A DNA stretch of 17,598 bases. It comes from Thiobacillaceae bacterium (GTDB lineage: Bacteria > Pseudomonadota > Gammaproteobacteria > Burkholderiales > Thiobacillaceae). Position 1 is the stretch's first letter. The number at the start of each line of letters is the position of its first letter. Both the position numbers and the translations under genes were made by a program. The notes under the pieces are model-generated. The model saw only the letters and a program-made list of their open reading frames with translations. It was not told where the DNA came from and made no database searches. The stretch spans positions 1-17,598 of the forward strand of contig JAAPAA010000189.1 of NCBI GenBank assembly GCA_012274165.1, written 5' to 3'. This document shows, piece by piece, positions 13,756 to 17,598 of the stretch.

Positions 13756-14801
13756 GGCTTCGCCTGGCGCTCGCCCCCGGGGTCGGCAACACCAGCCTGA
13801 TCCGCCTGTTAACGGCCTTCGGTTCTCCGGAGGCCGTTTTGGCGTCCGGACGCACTGCGCTGTCAGCCCATCTCTCCAAGGCCCAGTGCGACACGCTACT
13901 GGGCGAACCCGACGCCGCACTGCTTGAAACCACCCGGGCCTGGCTGGCCCAGCCCGGCAACAGCTTGATGACCTTGGCGGATGAGGATTATCCGAAAAGC
14001 CTGCTCGAAATAGCCGATCCGCCTGCGGTGCTCTATTGCAAAGGGCGGCGCAGCCTGCTGAGCCAACCCTGTCTCGGCGTGGTGGGCAGCCGCAACGCGA
14101 CGCCGCAGGGGCTGCGTGACGCCGAAGCCTTCGCCCACGCCCTGTCCGACGCCGGCTTCACCATCGTCAGCGGACTCGCGCTCGGCATCGATGCGGCGGC
14201 GCACCGGGGCGGGCTGGCCGGGGCCGGATCGAGCGTTGCCATCATCGGCACCGGACTCGACCGCATTTATCCCGCACGGAACAAGGCGCTGGCGCATCAA
14301 CTGGCCGAAACCGGGCTGGTCGTGTCCGAGTTCGCGCTCGGCACGCCGCCCTTGCCGGGCCATTTTCCGCGCCGCAACCGGCTCATCAGCGGCCTGAGCC
14401 GTGGTGTGTTGGTGGTGGAAGCCGCGCCAGACAGCGGTTCATTGATCACCGCGCGGGTCGCCACCGAACAGGGGCGCGAGGTGTTCGCCATTCCCGGCTC
14501 GATCCATTCGCCGCTGGCACGCGGTTGCCATGCGTTGATCAAGCAGGGCGCCAAACTGGTCGAGTCCGCCGCGGACATCCTCGACGAACTGGCCTGGTCG
14601 CAGCGACTGGCACCACCGGTATGGCCAGAACAGCCAGTCGACCCGGTGCTGGATGCGCTGGGTGGCGCACCCACCACCCTTGACAGTCTGGCACAAACAA
14701 CCGGGTTGACGCTGGATGCGCTTTCGGCCAAGCTGTTGACGCTTGAACTGGATGGGCGAATCGCTTCCTTGCCCGGCGGGCGTTACCAAAAATTACACTG
14801 A
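13743..14801 (+). CDS. dprA: DprA/Smf, single-strand DNA-binding RecA loader
   Basis: The protein has 352 residues. An N-terminal SAM/helical region (1-70) is followed by the DprA Rossmann fold: GVVGSRNAT (112-120), VSGLALGIDAAAH (142-154), HFPRRNRLISGLS (207-219), EAAPDSGSLITA (226-237) and GREVFAIPGS (244-253). A DprA-type winged helix occupies about 300-350. The protein protects incoming single-stranded DNA during natural transformation and hands it to RecA. I place the start at GTG 13743 because MLDSWLRLALAPGVG is the expected N-terminus. A TTG at 13725 would add six residues. The start is disturbed by the 22-bp duplication, and no clear ribosome site precedes either copy. It follows the LysM gene and is followed 4 bases later by smg. 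Confidence 0.93.
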   Translation: MLDSWLRLALAPGVGNTSLIRLLTAFGSPEAVLASGRTALSAHLSKAQCDTLLGEPDAALLETTRAWLAQPGNSLMTLADEDYPKSLLEIADPPAVLYCKGRRSLLSQPCLGVVGSRNATPQGLRDAEAFAHALSDAGFTIVSGLALGIDAAAHRGGLAGAGSSVAIIGTGLDRIYPARNKALAHQLAETGLVVSEFALGTPPLPGHFPRRNRLISGLSRGVLVVEAAPDSGSLITARVATEQGREVFAIPGSIHSPLARGCHALIKQGAKLVESAADILDELAWSQRLAPPVWPEQPVDPVLDALGGAPTTLDSLAQTTGLTLDALSAKLLTLELDGRIASLPGGRYQKLH

Positions 14802-14805
14802 GATC

Positions 14806-15252
14806 ATGCTCGATATCCTGGTTTACCTCTACGAAAGCTTCCGCATGGTGGCACTGACGCCTGATCGTGACGCGCTGGAAAAGCGTCTGTTTGCCGCCGG
14901 ATTTGAAGAAACCGACATCAACGCCGCGCTCGACTGGTACGCCAATCTTGCCGGCAGCGCCACCCATGAACGCCTGGCGCTGGCGTATGACCGCCATTAC
15001 GCACCCGAAGAACTCGAACGCCTGAATGACGCCTGCCGCGCCGAACTGGTGTATCTGGTCAGCGCCGAGATCCTCGATCCCGAGTCGCGCGAATGGGTGA
15101 TTTCCGGGCTGATGGAACTGGGCGGCGAAGACATCGAACCCGACCATGTCCGCTGGATGACGCTGATCGTGCTATGGAGCCGCGGCCTGATCGAGCATTT
15201 CACCCATCTTGAAGACATGTTGCTGAACCACGAGCCGGACCGCCTGCATTAG
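14806..15252 (+). CDS. smg: Smg (DUF494) family protein
   Basis: The protein has 148 residues, near the 157 of E. coli Smg. It begins MLDILVYLYESF and is acidic and mainly helical, with the conserved ESREWVISGLMEL and KWV/RWMTLIVLW-type segments. It is cytoplasmic. The family is conserved beside dprA/smf in beta- and gammaproteobacteria, and its biochemical role is not known. The ATG at 14806 lies 4 bases after the dprA stop and gives the expected N-terminus; the frame also extends upstream into dprA but that part is a shadow. The stop is followed 4 bases later by the topA ATG. Confidence 0.94.
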   Translation: MLDILVYLYESFRMVALTPDRDALEKRLFAAGFEETDINAALDWYANLAGSATHERLALAYDRHYAPEELERLNDACRAELVYLVSAEILDPESREWVISGLMELGGEDIEPDHVRWMTLIVLWSRGLIEHFTHLEDMLLNHEPDRLH

Positions 15253-15256
15253 AGCC

Positions 15257-17598
15257 ATGTCCAAACTCGTCATCGTCGAATCCCCCTCCAAATCCAAGAC
15301 GCTCAAGAAATACCTCGGCGCGGATTATGAAATCCTCGCCAGCTATGGCCACGTGCGTGACCTTGAGCCGAAAACCGGCGCGGTCGATACTGAAACTTTC
15401 AGCATGAAATATCAGATCATCGAGCGCAACGCCAAGCACGTCGAAGCCATTGTCAAGGCTGCCAAAAAAGCCGACGAAGTGTTGCTGGCAACCGACCCGG
15501 ATAGAGAAGGCGAGGCAATTTCCTGGCACATCAGCGAAATTCTCAAGGAGCGCAAGGTCAAGACGCCGATGAAGCGCGTGGCCTTTTACGAAATCACCGA
15601 ATCGGCGGTGCAGGACGCGGTGCGCAACCCGCGCGAAATCGCGACCGACCTGGTCGACGCGCAGCAGGCACGGCGCGCGCTCGATTATCTGGTCGGCTTC
15701 AACCTGTCGCCGCTGCTGTGGCGCAAGATCAGCCCGGGCTTGAGTGCCGGGCGTGTGCAGTCGCCCGCTTTGCGCATGATTGTCGAGCGCGAGCTCGAAA
15801 TCGAAGCCTTCAACCCGCGCGAATACTGGACGCTCCACCTCGACAGCCACAAGGGCGCGCAGCCGTTCAGCGCCAAACTCAGCCATTTCAAGGGCGAGAA
15901 AGTCGAGCAGTTCACGGTCGAACACGAGGCCCGCAGCAAGGAATGGCTGGCGACGCTGGAATCAAAAGACGCCCGCGTCATGCGCATCGAAAAGAAACGC
16001 CGCGCCCGTCATCCCGGCGCGCCATTCACCACCTCGACGCTGCAGCAGGCTGGCGTGCGCCAGCTCGGCATGACCACCGACCGCGTCATGCGCACCGCAC
16101 AGCAACTGTACGAAGGCATGGATCTCGGCGAAGGCCCGGTCGGCCTCATCACCTACATGCGTACCGACTCGGTGAATCTGGCGCAGGAAGCCATTACCGA
16201 CATCCGCAAGTATGTGGGCGCAAACTTCGACAAAGATTTCCTGCCGCCGACCGCACTCACCTACAAGGCAAAAACCAAGAACGCGCAGGAAGCGCACGAA
16301 GCGGTGCGCCCCACGTCAGTGACGCGTACACCCGAATCGGTGAAGGCGTTTCTGACCGCCGATCAGGCCAAACTCTACGAACTGATCTGGAAGCGCACTG
16401 TCGCCTGCCAGATGACGCCGGCGCAGTTCGATACCGTCGCCGCCGACATCACGGTGGGCGAAGGCACCTTCCGCGCCACCGGTCAGACCCTGGCTTTCGC
16501 CGGCTTTCTGGCGGTTTATCAGGACGACGAAGAGGAAGAAGGCGAATCCAAATTGCCCGCGCTGGTCGAAGGCGAAACCCTGCCGGTCGACAAACTCTAC
16601 GGCGAGCAGCACTTTACCCAGCCCCCGCCGCGCTACACCGAGGCGAGCCTGGTCAAGTCACTGGAAGAACACGGCATCGGCCGCCCGTCCACCTACGCCA
16701 GCATCATTTCCACCCTGCAGGACCGCGAATACGTGGTGCTGGAGAAAAAACGCTTCCAGCCGACCGACATCGGCCGCCTGGTCAATTGCTTTTTGACCCG
16801 CCATTTCACGCAATACATCGACTACGACTTCACCGCCAAGCTGGAGGACAAGCTCGACGACGTCTCCAACGGCACCCGCGTGTGGTCGCAGTTGCTGGGC
16901 GAGTTCTGGAAAGGCTTTGATGGCGAACTGAAGGCCAAGCAGGACGTCGAGCGCGGCTGTCCAATTTCAGAGCCCTGCCCCAAGTGCAGCAAACCGCTGT
17001 TCATGCAGGCGAGCAAGCGCGGCCTCTTCATCGGTTGTTCCGGCTACCCGGAATGCGACTACACGCGCCCGCTGCACGCTGAAACAGCCGAAGGCGACAA
17101 CAGCCTCGGCCAGGATCCGGCAACTGGCCTCGATGTGAAACTGCTGTCCGGGCGCTTCGGCCCTTACGTACAAATCGGCGAGATGCCGGAAGACAAGAAG
17201 GCGCCGAAACCGCGCCGCGCCTCGTGGCCCAAGGAAATCCCGCTTGATCAGGCGACGCTGGAACTGGCGCTGAAGTTTCTGTCGCTGCCGCGCGAAGTCG
17301 GCCATCACCCGACCACCGGCCTGCCGATTGTCGCCAACAATGGCCGCTTCGGCCCCTATCTGCTGCACGACGGCAAGTTCAAGTCGATCCCCAAGACCGA
17401 CAGCGTCTATGAGATTGACCTGCCACGTGCGCTCGAACTGCTCCAATGGGTCTGCGACCACGCCCTGCCGAGCGGCACACTCGCCGAGCAAACTCATCCT
17501 TACAATAACAATCCGCTCAGTGTCAGCCCGCTAACCTGGAGCCACGCTACCTATATCACCTGCGTCCAGGAGTATTTGATGAAGTACAAGGAACTCGA
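15257..17598 (+). CDS. topA: DNA topoisomerase I (TopA), with an abnormal C-terminus, 3'-partial
   Basis: The frame is open to the window end (780 full codons). The TOPRIM domain starts at LVIVESPSKSKTLKKYL, with DPDRE at 80-84 as the acidic metal site. The type IA core contains GRVQSPALR (165-173) and the active-site tyrosine Y300 in LITYMRTDS. HGIGRPSTYASII (472-484) is the next conserved block. One four-cysteine zinc motif is seen (C574, C577, C594, C600), then two Topo C-terminal repeats around GRFGPYVQIG (632-641) and GRFGPYLLHDGKFKSIPK (696-713). The enzyme relaxes negative supercoils. From about residue 730 the sequence stops resembling TopA and reads as the end of a GH15 glucoamylase; the usual last repeat and Lys-rich tail, about 100 residues, are absent. 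Core activity may survive, but the real gene may instead continue normally if the junction is an assembly error. Confidence 0.93.
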   Translation, partial: MSKLVIVESPSKSKTLKKYLGADYEILASYGHVRDLEPKTGAVDTETFSMKYQIIERNAKHVEAIVKAAKKADEVLLATDPDREGEAISWHISEILKERKVKTPMKRVAFYEITESAVQDAVRNPREIATDLVDAQQARRALDYLVGFNLSPLLWRKISPGLSAGRVQSPALRMIVERELEIEAFNPREYWTLHLDSHKGAQPFSAKLSHFKGEKVEQFTVEHEARSKEWLATLESKDARVMRIEKKRRARHPGAPFTTSTLQQAGVRQLGMTTDRVMRTAQQLYEGMDLGEGPVGLITYMRTDSVNLAQEAITDIRKYVGANFDKDFLPPTALTYKAKTKNAQEAHEAVRPTSVTRTPESVKAFLTADQAKLYELIWKRTVACQMTPAQFDTVAADITVGEGTFRATGQTLAFAGFLAVYQDDEEEEGESKLPALVEGETLPVDKLYGEQHFTQPPPRYTEASLVKSLEEHGIGRPSTYASIISTLQDREYVVLEKKRFQPTDIGRLVNCFLTRHFTQYIDYDFTAKLEDKLDDVSNGTRVWSQLLGEFWKGFDGELKAKQDVERGCPISEPCPKCSKPLFMQASKRGLFIGCSGYPECDYTRPLHAETAEGDNSLGQDPATGLDVKLLSGRFGPYVQIGEMPEDKKAPKPRRASWPKEIPLDQATLELALKFLSLPREVGHHPTTGLPIVANNGRFGPYLLHDGKFKSIPKTDSVYEIDLPRALELLQWVCDHALPSGTLAEQTHPYNNNPLSVSPLTWSHATYITCVQEYLMKYKEL
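17444..17598 (+). other. Segment resembling the C-terminal end of a GH15 glucoamylase, in frame with topA
   Basis: Residues 730-780 of the topA frame read WVCDHALPSG, then LAEQTHPYNNNPLSVSPLTW and SHATYITCVQEYL. The (L/P)-x-EQ motif followed by SVSPLTWSHA is the signature of the last part of family GH15 glucoamylases, where the Glu of xEQ is the general base. No TopA carries this. Hand-counted GC is 52 of 108 (48%) over 17491-17598, against 60 of 100 just upstream (17341-17440). The N-terminal and central parts of a glucoamylase are absent from the window. The reading frame is preserved across the junction. Assignment to GH15 is from motif memory, not a search. Confidence 0.7.

Noticed and set aside
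15718..16920. A 400-residue open frame on the + strand inside topA
   Set aside because: It lies in another frame of topA, its product is Arg/His/Pro-rich low-complexity sequence typical of out-of-frame GC-rich DNA, and the topA frame has every catalytic motif.
1..17598. CRISPR arrays, tRNA or rRNA genes, insertion sequences, prophage or defence genes
   Set aside because: I saw no regularly spaced repeats, no cloverleaf or rRNA sequence, no transposase or integrase motifs; nearly all DNA is accounted for by recognised core genes.

Overview
The window looks like a stretch of chromosome from a betaproteobacterium. The GC content is roughly 60%. The gene order def-fmt-rsmB-DUF4390-ntrY-ntrX-trkA-trkH facing lysM-dprA-smg-topA, together with a MutT/ThiE-like fusion next to phoU, is what I would expect from the Nitrosomonadales side of that class (Thiobacillus or Gallionella-like). 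The genus is a guess from gene order and protein character; no search was run. Most of the window is core housekeeping DNA, and I do not see a mobile island, CRISPR array, RNA gene or defence system.

Left part (1-1968, + strand): the 3' part of a Nudix hydrolase fused to a ThiE-like domain, a small membrane-anchored protein of unknown function that overlaps it by ATGA, then phoU behind its own promoter. That promoter has a perfect TATAAT and a recognisable Pho box in place of a -35. A perfectly palindromic, bidirectional terminator (1983-2012) separates phoU from the genes that converge on it.

Middle (2031-12333, - strand): ten genes in one direction with overlaps or very short gaps: def, fmt, rsmB, a DUF4390 protein, ntrY, ntrX, trkA, trkH, a TPR protein and the yggX-type Fe-S protection protein. 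A good sigma70-type promoter sits upstream of def at 12444-12471. The set joins maturation of nascent proteins and 16S rRNA methylation to an envelope-sensing two-component system and potassium uptake. The NtrX protein is unusual: its AAA+ domain has lost the Walker A lysine, the Walker B acid pair and the GAFTGA loop, while the receiver and Fis-type helix-turn-helix remain.

Right part (12509-17598, + strand): a secreted LysM protein, dprA, smg and topA. An exact 22-bp tandem duplication straddles the dprA start codon and creates an aborted decoy start. TopA reads normally to about residue 729, then changes in frame into about 50 residues that resemble the C-terminal end of a family GH15 glucoamylase, with a drop in GC, up to the window edge. 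This is either a genuine recombination fusion or an assembly chimera, and it is the most striking anomaly here.
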